DNA of 36,673 bases, taken from positions 1 to 36,673 of IMG/VR virus record IMGVR_UViG_3300021376_000163; one strand, given 5' to 3'. Source of the DNA: a virus. Positions 13,135-21,618 of the stretch are shown here, piece by piece (within the stretch, counting starts at the first letter, position 1; every line of letters begins with the position of its first letter). Below the pieces are notes generated by a model. It was not told the DNA's origin and ran no database searches. It worked only from the letters and a program-made list of their open reading frames with translations. The position numbers and the translations under genes are program-made.

Positions 13135-13506
13135 TTAGTTCGTTGCCCAGGCTAAGTTATCTTCGTCCCAATCATAGCGTATTGTGCCGCCATTTTCAAT
13201 AGCATCTGCAGGAATATTAACGGGAGCAGACCATTGATACGTTGTAGTGCTCAATATCCATGAAGGATATGGTTGAGGATCAATAAATGCATTATTTACA
13301 CTATCCCAAGTTCCACCAATAGATGGACAATTATAAAATTTATCTGCTGGATATGGAAAATTTCCTTCTAAATCATCATCAGAAACAAATCCAACAACCC
13401 ACTCTGATGGGTTTGGTAATATAGATCTCTTATCTTCCGAAGCAATAATAACATTTAGAATATTTCCAGATTCATCGATCTTAGCTAGTCTAGTTTGGTA
13501 TCCCAT
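13135..13506 (-). CDS. small fibre-companion protein (WDEDAYQADN family), shortest copy
   Basis: The ATG at 13506 has GAGGT six bases upstream. This 123-residue protein has the family plan: an N-terminal strand pair (RLAKIDESGNILNVIIASED), a middle GGTWDSVNNAF, then PQPYPSWILSTTTYQWSAPV and the end YDWDEDNLAWATN. Its C-terminal block is reduced: the AYQADNTxGWV of the other copies is missing here. Four relatives lie at 19741, 21614, 32851 and 34921, each next to a fibre gene. The role may be an adaptor, a fibre-associated virion protein or an assembly chaperone; sequence alone does not decide. Confidence 0.75.
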   Translation of the reverse strand: MGYQTRLAKIDESGNILNVIIASEDKRSILPNPSEWVVGFVSDDDLEGNFPYPADKFYNCPSIGGTWDSVNNAFIDPQPYPSWILSTTTYQWSAPVNIPADAIENGGTIRYDWDEDNLAWATN

Positions 13507-13514
13507 GTTTTACC

Positions 13515-14408
13515 TCAAGGTGTTGTGTATCGAATGTAAATTCCGCCAGATCCGCCAGAACGGTAATTGTTTCCTGCACCTCCACCACCAGATCCTGCAA
13601 CTGAAGCATTTCCATTAGGATCTGTTCCACCATCTGCCTGTCCACCTTTACCACCTCCGCCCCAGCCACCGGGCCCGCCAGGGCCGCCGAGGTTGTTTCT
13701 AACATTTCCACCTCCTCCACCTCCGGAGAAGTGTCCATAAGTTCCACTAGGACCAGGAGCACCAAAACCTGCCGGAGCCCATACCGAGGATCTATCAGAT
13801 CCATTTCCACCATTTCCACCACCATTTCCAGGAGACCCAGAGTTACCGGAACCACCACCACCACCGCTTCTTGCTGGGTTTGGTGGGAAGTAAATTGGTG
13901 AACCTGATCCACCAGGTTGTCCTTGTGGACCACCACTTCCACCACCACCAGGTGGTCCAGACCAACCAACACCTCCACCACCACCAGAAGCATTGGCAGG
14001 ATTTCCTGGAACAGTTCCATCACCACCACCGCCTCCACCATAAGCGGTGATAGGATTTGGTCCACCATCATCATATATACTAGTGCCACCGGTGTTTCCT
14101 CTGGGATTACTACCACTCCCACCAGTGCCGACAGTCATTATCAATATTCGACCAGGAGAAACTGGTGTGGCAGGAGAGTAAACATTTCCACCTGCTCCAC
14201 CGCCACCACCACTTCCACCACCACCACCACCAACTACTAAAACATCTAGAGATGTAACTGAAGAAAGGCCAGGAATTTTTAGAGAATCTGTTGTGGCAAA
14301 GTAATGGAATGTATACCCACCCACTTCGGAAACAGTTCCTCCTGTAATCTCCGCTGATCCAGAAAATAAGATTCCAAGATTGTCTGTAATATAAGTTAGA
14401 AAAGGCAT
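13515..14408 (-). CDS. Gly-rich fibre-tip-like protein
   Basis: After about 55 ordinary residues the sequence becomes extremely Gly-rich: LDVLVVGGGGGGSGGGGGAG, then runs of GGGGG separated by short polar or Pro-containing turns (GNPANASGGG, GPPGGGGSGG, GAPGPSGTYG). The chain ends GGIYIRYTTP. The form is that of the phage Gly-rich domain family, thought to pack as poly-glycine-II helices in adhesin tips. The Pro residues are often in X-Pro-Gly, which is the context preferred by collagen prolyl hydroxylases. GGAG lies before the ATG. It closely follows the 515-residue fibre gene (three bases apart). Confidence 0.82.
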   Translation of the reverse strand: MPFLTYITDNLGILFSGSAEITGGTVSEVGGYTFHYFATTDSLKIPGLSSVTSLDVLVVGGGGGGSGGGGGAGGNVYSPATPVSPGRILIMTVGTGGSGSNPRGNTGGTSIYDDGGPNPITAYGGGGGGDGTVPGNPANASGGGGGVGWSGPPGGGGSGGPQGQPGGSGSPIYFPPNPARSGGGGGSGNSGSPGNGGGNGGNGSDRSSVWAPAGFGAPGPSGTYGHFSGGGGGGNVRNNLGGPGGPGGWGGGGKGGQADGGTDPNGNASVAGSGGGGAGNNYRSGGSGGIYIRYTTP

Positions 14409-14411
14409 AGA

Positions 14412-15959
14412 TTATACTCCATAATCTCCGTTCATGTTTCCAATAACCATGTAGCTTGCGATAGCACCATCGCCAACAGTATCTATACCAACAAAGTTAA
14501 AGATATCTATCTTGTTTGCCGTTCCCGTGGGTGCTGCTGATCCTTGCCAATGAATTGTTTTTCCTGTTCCATTATAAGAAACGGCATTCACAATTCTTGC
14601 CGTAGCTTTTTGTCTAATCACAACCGAATGTGTTAGAACATGATTGGGAAGATTAGTTGGAATGTTTGTGATAGCAAGTGTTACATTACCACTAAGAGTA
14701 TGATCCGCATAAGCAACGTTTCCATTACCAGCAGCGAAATCTAGTGTAGCAGTTTCACCTGAAGTCCACTTAGTTGATTTCTGTGCCATCGAAGCAGTGG
14801 CAGTGGCAACAAAAGTAGAAATACCCGATGCTTCAACACCACCAGTAACAGTAACACCAGCACCAGTAGTTGCTAGTTTTTGAGAAGCATCATAATAAAG
14901 ACTTACAGAACCATTTGGCGTAAAGATGCCCATGGGTTCTCCGCCACTACTATGTCTTATTTCAATGGGACTTCCAGTAGCGGTATCAATAATAAATGAA
15001 CCAGATGTATTTTTATTTCTAATTAGTGAATTGTTTGTAGATGATAGATGAGTAATTACAAGATCACCACCACTCAATGCTCCTAATTGAATTTCATCAT
15101 CATCACCTAATTTTATATCATTTTGGAATGTGGCAACACCAACAACATCTAGTCCACCACCAGTGATTCTTAAACCTGCTCTTGCAGTGGCAATACCAAT
15201 TGAATCTTGGTTGGTAACGTTCTCATAAGTAAGGTCGCCAAGAACCGTTACGTTTCCACTGAAGTTAGCGGAAGAACCAGATAGAACTCCACCAACCGTA
15301 GCAGCACCAGAAACGTTAACACTGGTTGCACCAATGGTCCCAACAGTAATATTAGGAGTTCCAGAAAGACCCGTTGCGTTTCCTGTTACGTTTCCAGTTA
15401 CGTTTCCAGTAACATTACCAGTCAGAGCACCAGAAAATGTAGTGGCGGTGACGACACCAGAGGCATTAATTTGATTAATAGTAAGAACAGTGGAGTGTAA
15501 GGTATTACCACCAACCTGAACACCATCGGTGTGATGTATGGTGACTCCAGTTCCAACTTTGACTTGATTATTAGACCCATCAAGCGTGATCGAACTTGTT
15601 CCTATGGTAAGAATACCAGTGATCCTAGCATCACCAGTCACGACTAGTTGTGTTGTTCCACCACCGACGACGGTATTACCAAATGTTGAAACCCCAGAAA
15701 CATTAGCACCAGCAGCAGAAAGTGTTGCTGCCGTTAGAATTCCACTTAACTGAATTCCTGGCGAAAGAATATCAATACCAGAGGCAAAAGTTACAACACC
15801 AGCAACATAGGCACCCTGGTTAAAGTTAACTGCAGATTGGACCGTAAAATTTCCAGCACAGGTAAGAGTTTGACCTGCTCCAATGGTCATCCCTTTGCTA
15901 TAAACCGGAGCAGTACTCCCGTCTTCACTTACAATATTGTCTACTCTTAACTCAGACAT
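14412..15959 (-). CDS. modular tail-fibre protein, 515 residues
   Basis: The N-terminus MSELRVDNIVSEDGSTAPVY is the attachment-type motif shared by several fibre genes here. Repeats typical of beta-helical or trimeric fibres follow: NVTGNVTGNVTGNATG (near residue 190), 'SVNVSGAATVGG', 'GIATARAGLRITGGGLDVVG', 'VTGGVEASGISTF'. The C-terminal part (YADHTLSGNVTLAITNIPTN, then HVLTHSVVIRQKATARIVNA) resembles a terminal domain seen in marine phage fibres. A late octamer lies at 15981-15988. It shares exact-type modules with 15988-17889 and 25097-28474. Confidence 0.85.
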   Translation of the reverse strand: MSELRVDNIVSEDGSTAPVYSKGMTIGAGQTLTCAGNFTVQSAVNFNQGAYVAGVVTFASGIDILSPGIQLSGILTAATLSAAGANVSGVSTFGNTVVGGGTTQLVVTGDARITGILTIGTSSITLDGSNNQVKVGTGVTIHHTDGVQVGGNTLHSTVLTINQINASGVVTATTFSGALTGNVTGNVTGNVTGNATGLSGTPNITVGTIGATSVNVSGAATVGGVLSGSSANFSGNVTVLGDLTYENVTNQDSIGIATARAGLRITGGGLDVVGVATFQNDIKLGDDDEIQLGALSGGDLVITHLSSTNNSLIRNKNTSGSFIIDTATGSPIEIRHSSGGEPMGIFTPNGSVSLYYDASQKLATTGAGVTVTGGVEASGISTFVATATASMAQKSTKWTSGETATLDFAAGNGNVAYADHTLSGNVTLAITNIPTNLPNHVLTHSVVIRQKATARIVNAVSYNGTGKTIHWQGSAAPTGTANKIDIFNFVGIDTVGDGAIASYMVIGNMNGDYGV

Positions 15960-15980
15960 TTATTTGGAATGCTTTTCTTT

Positions 15981-15988
15981 TATTTATT
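15981..15988 (-). promoter_or_regulatory. late promoter octamer AATAAATA
   Basis: A NATAAATA match on the minus strand, about 22 bases before the ATG at 15959 and touching the stop of the gene upstream. It probably also serves the Gly-rich gene, the companion gene and the group-1 oxygenases further on by read-through. Confidence 0.65.
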
Positions 15989-17889
15989 TAGAAAAGGTTT
16001 AGTACGTTAGTTTTTAATGTTGTTCCAGCACCAATGTGGAATGTGGCACCAGAACCAACCACAATCACATTCTCTCTCATAAATGCAAGACTACCTTCAT
16101 ATACACTTACATTAACATCTGCTTGAGTGTTCGGTGGAATATAAAGTGCTTTTGGAGTCTTAAAGATCTTATTTAATGGACTGGTTTGATCATTACTAAG
16201 TGCCGTTGCAAATCCACTTACACCAGTCAGTTGAGATCCGTCACCAACAAATGATGTTGCCGTGAGAACACCAGAAACATTAACATTATCAAACTCGGCA
16301 TGTCCATCTACATCTAAATCACCGTTGGCATCAATGTTCCCTGAGAATGTAGAAATACCAGAAACATTAACATTGTCTAACTCAGTGTGCCCATCAACAT
16401 CTATGTCACCATTAGCATCGATAGCGTTCGCAAAAGTGGCAACGCCAACAACATCTAGTCCACCGCCAGTGATTCTTAATCCTGATCTTGCTGTTGCGAT
16501 TCCAACCGAATCAACGTTAACAACATCCTCATAAATTAAGTTACCAAGGACACTTACGTTACCACTGAAATTGGCACTGGTGGCAGTAAGAATACCAGAA
16601 ATGTTAACATTATCAAGTTCGGTATGACCATCTACATCAATATTGAAAGCAGTTACAATACCACTAATGTTTACATTGTCTAACTCAGTGTGCCCATCAA
16701 CATCTAGATCGCCATTTAGATCTGTTGCTCCAGCAACTGTAGCAATGCCAGAAGCATTAAGATTCCTTGTGCTTATATCTTCACCTAGAGTGGCACCACC
16801 TTCAACAACCAGTGATGGAGTATAAAGAGTTCCACCAACATAAAGATCATTTTTAAAGGTTCCAATTCCAGTGAATGTGGAAAGACCAGCGACCTCTAAT
16901 TGATTAACTGCTACTGTGGTTGTATGTACAGTAACTCCTGCTCCAACATTAATCGTGTTTGTACTTCCATCAAGTGTAATGGATGATGATCCGACTGTTA
17001 GAACTCCTACAACTCTTGCATTTCCAGCAACACTTAGATTGTTACCGACAAATACATTACTCTGTGAGGTAACAATACCGACGAATGTAGAAACACCAGA
17101 TACTCTTAACTGATCAAGTTCAGTATGTCCAATTACATCTAGGGTGCTGATGCCGTTGTTAAAAGTGGCAACACCAACTACATCAAGTCCACCACCAGTG
17201 ATTCTTAAACCTGCTCTTGCAGTGGCAATACCTACAGAATCTACGTTAGTGACATCTTCATAGATTAATGTTCCGCCAACTGTTACATTACCACTTGCAA
17301 CAATATTACCAGTAACACTAATACCATCAGTGGTTGTTTCTAATTTCTTAGAGTTATCATAATAAAGTTCTGTTGTCCCAGAATCATTGAATATGGCATA
17401 ATCTTCCGTGCCCGCAGAATTTTGGAGCCTAATAGCACCAGTTCCTCTAAGATATAAATCTCCTGCACCAGAATCTACAATATATGAATTACTTCCATCA
17501 TGGTAGAGTTGGAAAGAGTCTCCTCCTCCCATGATAACTTTGTCACTATTACCAAGATAGATGTTACTCTCAAATGTAGTGATGCCAGAGACTCTTACAT
17601 TATCAAACTCTGCATGTCCATCTACGTCTAGATCACCATTAAGATCTGTGATTCCAGTAACAGTAACAATACCAGAAGCACTTATGTTTCTTGTGGTTAG
17701 GTCATCACCTAAAGTTGCTCCGCCAGTGATATTTAATGAAGGTGCATATAAAGTTCCACCTACATATAAGTCATTTGCAAAAGTTCCCAGTCCAGTTACA
17801 GTGAGACTTGTTCCAATCCCAACGGACCCGTAAGTATCATTTACTGTTAAAAACTCAGGGAATTGAGATAACTCTCTGTTTCTAGACAT
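15988..17889 (-). CDS. modular tail-fibre protein with DVDGHTELDNVNVSG repeats, 633 residues
   Basis: The protein consists of beta-rich repeats of about 15-25 residues: 'DLNGDLDVDGHAEFDNVRVS', 'NIDVDGHTELDNVNISG' and related copies, 'VGGTLYAPSLNITGGATLGD', and two 'SVGIATARAGLRITGGGLDV' blocks (with one R-to-S variant). A module YHDGSNSYIVDSGAGDLYLR near residue 130 is also found in the 1125-residue fibre. The C-terminus has NKIFKTPKALYIPPNTQADV and a compact end. Such repeats form trimeric fibre shafts. No Gly-rich or collagen-like part is present, so this may be a shaft rather than a tip. A late octamer lies at 17906. Confidence 0.86.
   Translation of the reverse strand: MSRNRELSQFPEFLTVNDTYGSVGIGTSLTVTGLGTFANDLYVGGTLYAPSLNITGGATLGDDLTTRNISASGIVTVTGITDLNGDLDVDGHAEFDNVRVSGITTFESNIYLGNSDKVIMGGGDSFQLYHDGSNSYIVDSGAGDLYLRGTGAIRLQNSAGTEDYAIFNDSGTTELYYDNSKKLETTTDGISVTGNIVASGNVTVGGTLIYEDVTNVDSVGIATARAGLRITGGGLDVVGVATFNNGISTLDVIGHTELDQLRVSGVSTFVGIVTSQSNVFVGNNLSVAGNARVVGVLTVGSSSITLDGSTNTINVGAGVTVHTTTVAVNQLEVAGLSTFTGIGTFKNDLYVGGTLYTPSLVVEGGATLGEDISTRNLNASGIATVAGATDLNGDLDVDGHTELDNVNISGIVTAFNIDVDGHTELDNVNISGILTATSANFSGNVSVLGNLIYEDVVNVDSVGIATARSGLRITGGGLDVVGVATFANAIDANGDIDVDGHTELDNVNVSGISTFSGNIDANGDLDVDGHAEFDNVNVSGVLTATSFVGDGSQLTGVSGFATALSNDQTSPLNKIFKTPKALYIPPNTQADVNVSVYEGSLAFMRENVIVVGSGATFHIGAGTTLKTNVLNLF
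17337..17510 (-). repeat. fibre module shared with 27301-27475
   Basis: The stretch coding for DSGAGDLYLRGTGAIRLQN and SGTTELYYDNSKKLET recurs in the 1125-residue fibre gene. The first 52 bases (17337-17388 and 27301-27352) are identical and the rest is very similar, in the same orientation, about 10 kb apart. Such stretches are natural substrates for recombination between fibre genes. Confidence 0.85.
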
Positions 17890-17905
17890 TATAGGTCTTT
17901 TTAGT

Positions 17906-17913
17906 TATTTATT
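17906..17913 (-). promoter_or_regulatory. late promoter octamer AATAAATA
   Basis: A NATAAATA match on the minus strand about 17 bases before the ATG of the 633-residue fibre gene at 17889, just after the group-2 oxygenase stop. Confidence 0.65.
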
Positions 17914-17921
17914 AGATTATA

Positions 17922-18488
17922 TTAGACCAAATCATAATTTTGATTTTGACCTGGATATAAACTACACCATCCAGTCATAATATATTTTGTTTCTGTATTT
18001 GAAACTATACCATAATGGCTATGTGTCCATCCTGCTGGCCAAATATATAAGTCCCCTTCTCTAGGAGTGGATGTAAAGTTTTGTTGTGGCCAACAAGTTC
18101 CACCATCATCGTGAATATCATTTAGATAGATCATCCAGGCAAGTATTCTTCTTTGATCTGGTTCCACATTCCCGTGCTCCATGTGCTCACCAGGATAACT
18201 ATTTCCTGGTTCATATTTTTGTATATTATAAAGACCATCTAATCCCCAAGGATAATATAACTTTTTGAGAAAAGAATATTCTTCACAATATTCAACAAAT
18301 GGTCCTTGAAGAGATTTAAAAAGAAATGAAAAAGTGTCTTTACTTATATCACCGCAAGCAAACCCAGGAACAAGAAGATAATTTCTTTTTGTTACTATTT
18401 TTTTAGATTGATCGAAATAATTAATAATAATTTCACACTGCCCTTTTGTTAAACACTTTTCCCTTTTGAAAATGAAATCTTTATTCAT
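17922..18488 (-). CDS. 2OG-Fe(II) oxygenase, P4H-like HxE type, paralogue of 11338-11910
   Basis: I choose the ATG at 18488 (MNKDFIFKREKCL), three bases after the previous stop; 188 residues. NIQKYEPGNSYPGEHMEHGN has His102 and Glu104; RRILAWMIYLNDIHDDGGTC forms the core strands; EGDLYIWPAGWTHSHYGIVS has distal His158 (or His156); and TETKYIMTGWC has Lys168. The match to 11338-11910 in every block shows that the two arose by duplication or parallel gain. It is much richer in A/T than the oxygenases near 9-10 kb. Substrate unknown. Confidence 0.84.
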   Translation of the reverse strand: MNKDFIFKREKCLTKGQCEIIINYFDQSKKIVTKRNYLLVPGFACGDISKDTFSFLFKSLQGPFVEYCEEYSFLKKLYYPWGLDGLYNIQKYEPGNSYPGEHMEHGNVEPDQRRILAWMIYLNDIHDDGGTCWPQQNFTSTPREGDLYIWPAGWTHSHYGIVSNTETKYIMTGWCSLYPGQNQNYDLV

Positions 18489-18490
18489 GA

Positions 18491-19105
18491 TTAGGCAGCA
18501 TGTAAAAACTGAGTCATACAAAATCTACCATTTTTTTTATGACATTCCTCATCATTCATTTCTATGATAGTAACGGAATGTGTTATACATGATGGAAATA
18601 TAATAGACATATTATTTTTTATTTCAACAAAAAACATATCATCTCCAAGATAAAATAATAAATCTCCACCTTTAAATTTTTTTGGTTCCTTATAGAGCCA
18701 TGTCAAGCATGTAGCCAAAGATTGATCTTTATGTTGCTTATAGTAGTCACCATTTTCATAATAAGAGATTAAAGTATTGTATGAACCAATTTCTATACTT
18801 TGAAAAAACCAAGATGGATTGCCTCTAAAAATTTTTTCTTGGACCTCAATTTCAATAATTTTTTTATTTAACTTCAATATATTTGAATACTCTCGATCAG
18901 AATAGAATTTATCCAACCATATACAATTATTTCTTTTTAAGATTTCTCCATTTTTTTTAGCTGTACCTGATTTTTCTGGAGGTAAAAAATTTTTAGGATA
19001 ACATAAAAAATTTAACTCCTCCCAAATAATAGAAAGTTCATTTTCATCATAAACATTTTCCATAGAAATATATGGAAATTCTCCATCAAAATGTTTGACT
19101 AACAT
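18491..19105 (-). CDS. 2OG-Fe(II) oxygenase, prolyl-hydroxylase-like
   Basis: The 204-residue protein has LISYYENGDYYKQHKDQSLA with His125 and Asp127, GGDLLFYLGDD as the middle strand, and NNMSIIFPSCITHSVTIIEM with distal His176, followed by Arg194 in GRFCMTQFL. This is the P4Hc (PF13640-like) pattern. The N-terminal half is Lys/Asn/Ile-rich and not distinctive. It sits between two other oxygenase genes with a gap of only one or two bases on each side. A hand count of 18541-18660, within this gene, gave 29 G/C in 120 bases, so it is AT-rich and possibly a recent arrival. Confidence 0.84.
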   Translation of the reverse strand: MLVKHFDGEFPYISMENVYDENELSIIWEELNFLCYPKNFLPPEKSGTAKKNGEILKRNNCIWLDKFYSDREYSNILKLNKKIIEIEVQEKIFRGNPSWFFQSIEIGSYNTLISYYENGDYYKQHKDQSLATCLTWLYKEPKKFKGGDLLFYLGDDMFFVEIKNNMSIIFPSCITHSVTIIEMNDEECHKKNGRFCMTQFLHAA

Positions 19106-19106
19106 A

Positions 19107-19724
19107 TTATAGAAATAAATTTATTCTAGAGTCGTCACTACCAAATTCACCAAAGGGAAAAAAATTAAAAGCAACTGAGTATCTATCTTTATTAGAGAAA
19201 TTTTTAAGTATCATATGGTCAATATGACTTGGGAATAATATAACTTTATTTTTCTCTGGATGAACACTCCATGTTTTTGAATTGAAATTATTATATTCTT
19301 TTTCTGGATTTGTAAGGATAGAATTTTTGCTGTCATTTGGATTAAAAAATAATATTGGTGATTGATCGAGATGATCTGTCAAATATAAAACTCCACTATA
19401 ATATGAATTTTTATGTGAATGCCTTTGAGAACCACAATTTGGTGGTGTTTTTGTAACCCACGATGTAGTCATTTTAAAATTGGTCGTTTCTAATCCCAAA
19501 ATATTATTTTTAAATTCTATAAACCCATTTTCAATCTGGTCTTTTATAACTTTAAATTTATCCAAAACATTATAATTTAGACTAACTTGAGATCCCGTAC
19601 CAAAAGTAGTATCTTTAAAAGAGTTTGTCTCTATTAATTTTTCATAATAACTTTGTGCATCATTATTCACAAAAAAAGTGCATAAGACAGTTGGAAAAAT
19701 TGGTGTTATTTCAAATTTGTTCAT
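19107..19724 (-). CDS. 2OG-Fe(II) oxygenase, 2OG-FeII_Oxy_5 type, paralogue of 11894-12529
   Basis: The 205-residue protein has SQRHSHKNSYYSGVLYLTDH (His102 and His104), NKVILFPSHIDHMILKNFSN (distal His170), and KDRYSVAFNFFPFGEFG with Arg181. The N-terminal FEITPIFPTVLCTFFVNN and the turn NFNSKTWSVHPEKN follow the same plan as 11894-12529. The pair probably descends from one gene. This is the first gene of the group-2 run, starting 16 bases after the companion gene stop. Product may modify the fibre encoded next to it, but nothing in the sequence names the target. Confidence 0.84.
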   Translation of the reverse strand: MNKFEITPIFPTVLCTFFVNNDAQSYYEKLIETNSFKDTTFGTGSQVSLNYNVLDKFKVIKDQIENGFIEFKNNILGLETTNFKMTTSWVTKTPPNCGSQRHSHKNSYYSGVLYLTDHLDQSPILFFNPNDSKNSILTNPEKEYNNFNSKTWSVHPEKNKVILFPSHIDHMILKNFSNKDRYSVAFNFFPFGEFGSDDSRINLFL

Positions 19725-19740
19725 AACAAAAAAATATTTT

Positions 19741-20238
19741 TTATAGACCTAAAATTTCTTTCAGTTCTTCTTTAGTTATACCCAACTCTTTTAGCTTTTC
19801 TAGTGCTGGATTTACCCGATCAATATAAACCCAACCAGTAGCATTGTCTGCTTGGTATGCTTCTTCGTCCCACTCATAACTTTTACCTGCAGGAACTTCA
19901 GTTCTTTCTACAGTTGGTGCTGCTATTGGAGGTTCCCATTCGAAGTGATCGTTTAAAATCCAAGATGGATATGGTTGTGGAGGAATAAAAGCATCCTGCG
20001 TTTCATCATAAGTATCTCCAATTCTAGCATACTTTCTGCACTGCTCTGGAGTACACTCGTCATGAACAATATTTAACACACAGGTACTAACCCATCTGCC
20101 ACCATAGTTTTCATTACAAAAGATTTCTCCATATGAAACATCAACTTGGTTGGTTTCTGGATTAGTAATACACTCATCTGTCAGAACAATTACTTGTTGA
20201 ACAATATTGTTACTATCAATTGAAGCAAAGTGATTCAT
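19741..20238 (-). CDS. fibre-companion protein (WDEDAYQADN family) with C-terminal helical tail
   Basis: The ATG at 20238 has GGAGGAG upstream. The 165-residue protein has the family plan: NHFASIDSNNIVQQVIVLTD, GEIFCNENYGGRWVST, FIPPQPYPSWILNDHFEWEP, and YEWDEEAYQADNATGWVYID. Unlike the other copies it continues for about 25 residues with a charged helix (LEKLKELGITKEELKEILGL). It follows a Gly-rich fibre gene and precedes the group-2 oxygenases. Five Cys lie in the N-terminal two-thirds, including a CxxEQC-type pair, which could bind metal or form disulphides. Function unknown. Confidence 0.78.
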   Translation of the reverse strand: MNHFASIDSNNIVQQVIVLTDECITNPETNQVDVSYGEIFCNENYGGRWVSTCVLNIVHDECTPEQCRKYARIGDTYDETQDAFIPPQPYPSWILNDHFEWEPPIAAPTVERTEVPAGKSYEWDEEAYQADNATGWVYIDRVNPALEKLKELGITKEELKEILGL

Positions 20239-20253
20239 TTTATTGCTCCTCCC

Positions 20254-21591
20254 TTAAGATTGGTATCCCGTGACTTTAATGATCATAATTCCTGGTGAAC
20301 CCGCACCTCCACCAGCACCTCCTGTTGTAGAACCATAGTGTTCAGCACCACCAGCACCTCCGCCACCACCGGCACCATATCCTTGTCCACCAGATCCACC
20401 TGGACCTGGGTTTCTTCCACCGGTGCCACTAGCAGTTCCACCAGCCGTTCCTATTATTGTATTATCTGTTGATGGTGCTAAAGGTGCTGGCAGAGCGCCG
20501 TTAGGTGCGACTATTAGACCACCACCACCACCTGATCCACCATCACCAGCAAACTGAGAATTTCCTCCAGGACCTCCAGCACCACCATTGCCATTTGATA
20601 AAGTATATGCTGGGAAATAAGGAGCAAATGGAGTAATGGTAAAAGAAGCATTCGTTCCCGGGATTCCAGCATACATGTTTGGACCAGGATTGCCAGGTCC
20701 ACCAGCATATGGACCGCCACCAGGTTGTGGTGATGGCATTGCTGGTGATGGATATGATGGAGTTGTAACTGGGAAAGAAGTTCCTGTTTGTGCTATGGTT
20801 TGACCAATTTTATAATTTAAAGATCCGCCAGCGCCCCCAGCTCCACCTTGACCACCACTATCATTACCTGGATTTCCTGGAGAACCAGAAGAACCATTAG
20901 CTCCGGTACTTAAATGAAGGATATCTACAGTAGCATCTGGACCAAAATTATAAGTTGAAGTTAAATTTGCTGTTGTTGGACTTGTATATACAAAATATTG
21001 TGTTATTTGTTGCATATTTTTTACTGTTCTCCAACCACCTGCTCCACTATATGACTCTATAGATTGAGTGTCTGAATTAAAAATCATAGAACCAATAACT
21101 GTTCCAACACCAGCATTTCTACCTGCTGTAGTTGTGGAACCTAATCCAACACCAGCGGTAGAAGAAAGGAAAGCGTTTCCAACAGTTATAGTATTTGTAT
21201 TGCCGTTTAAAGTAATTGTAGAGGTTCCTGTTGTAATAACTCCAGTAACTCTTAAATCGCCATTAACAACTAAAGATGTTGTGGCTCCACCAACAGTAAC
21301 ATTTCCAGTTGTTAAAATTCCAGTAACAACAGCACCAGAAGCTTGTGCTTGTATTTTAACATTACCATTAGAGTCTTTTAATGCTGTGGCATCAATCCCA
21401 GTTAAATTACTTCCATTACCATAAAATGCAGAGGCTGTTACAACGCCAGCAAATTGAGCATTAGTTCCACTATTAACATTCAGTTGCAATATAGTGGTAA
21501 TTCCGGCAATCTCAACACCATAAGCACCAAAAGTTATAGTGCTTAATCCACTTCTACTAGATATTGAATTTACACGAATCTCTGACGCCAT
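20254..21591 (-). CDS. fibre protein with Gly-rich, Pro-containing C-terminal domain, 445 residues
   Basis: The N-terminus MASEIRVNSISSRSGLSTIT is the shared attachment motif, followed by fibre repeats (NVTVGGATTSLVVNGDLRVT) and the connector VGLGSTTTAGRNAGVGTVIG. From about residue 230 the chain turns Gly-rich with many X-Pro-Gly turns (GSPGNPGNDSGGQGG; PGNPGPNMYAGIPG) and then GGSGGGGGL and PGPGGSGGQGYGAGG stretches. It ends SPGIMIIKVTGYQS. It is richer in Pro than most relatives, which makes it the best candidate substrate if prolyl hydroxylation occurs. A late octamer lies at 21611. Confidence 0.84.
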   Translation of the reverse strand: MASEIRVNSISSRSGLSTITFGAYGVEIAGITTILQLNVNSGTNAQFAGVVTASAFYGNGSNLTGIDATALKDSNGNVKIQAQASGAVVTGILTTGNVTVGGATTSLVVNGDLRVTGVITTGTSTITLNGNTNTITVGNAFLSSTAGVGLGSTTTAGRNAGVGTVIGSMIFNSDTQSIESYSGAGGWRTVKNMQQITQYFVYTSPTTANLTSTYNFGPDATVDILHLSTGANGSSGSPGNPGNDSGGQGGAGGAGGSLNYKIGQTIAQTGTSFPVTTPSYPSPAMPSPQPGGGPYAGGPGNPGPNMYAGIPGTNASFTITPFAPYFPAYTLSNGNGGAGGPGGNSQFAGDGGSGGGGGLIVAPNGALPAPLAPSTDNTIIGTAGGTASGTGGRNPGPGGSGGQGYGAGGGGGAGGAEHYGSTTGGAGGGAGSPGIMIIKVTGYQS

Positions 21592-21610
21592 AGTATATTG
21601 GTTTTTTAAG

Positions 21611-21618
21611 TATTTATG
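21611..21618 (-). promoter_or_regulatory. late promoter octamer CATAAATA
   Basis: Minus-strand match 20 bases before the ATG at 21591. It overlaps the stop of the companion gene at 21614. Likely to serve the fibre gene, companion gene 19741 and the group-2 oxygenases. Confidence 0.7.

Noticed and set aside
13490-14122. Minus-strand frame rich in Val and Leu overlapping the Gly-rich gene
   Set aside because: A shifted reading of the GGT/GGA repeats (13490-14122 inside 13515-14408); the same type of shadow occurs at 23816-24166, 28576-28824 and 20514-20720.
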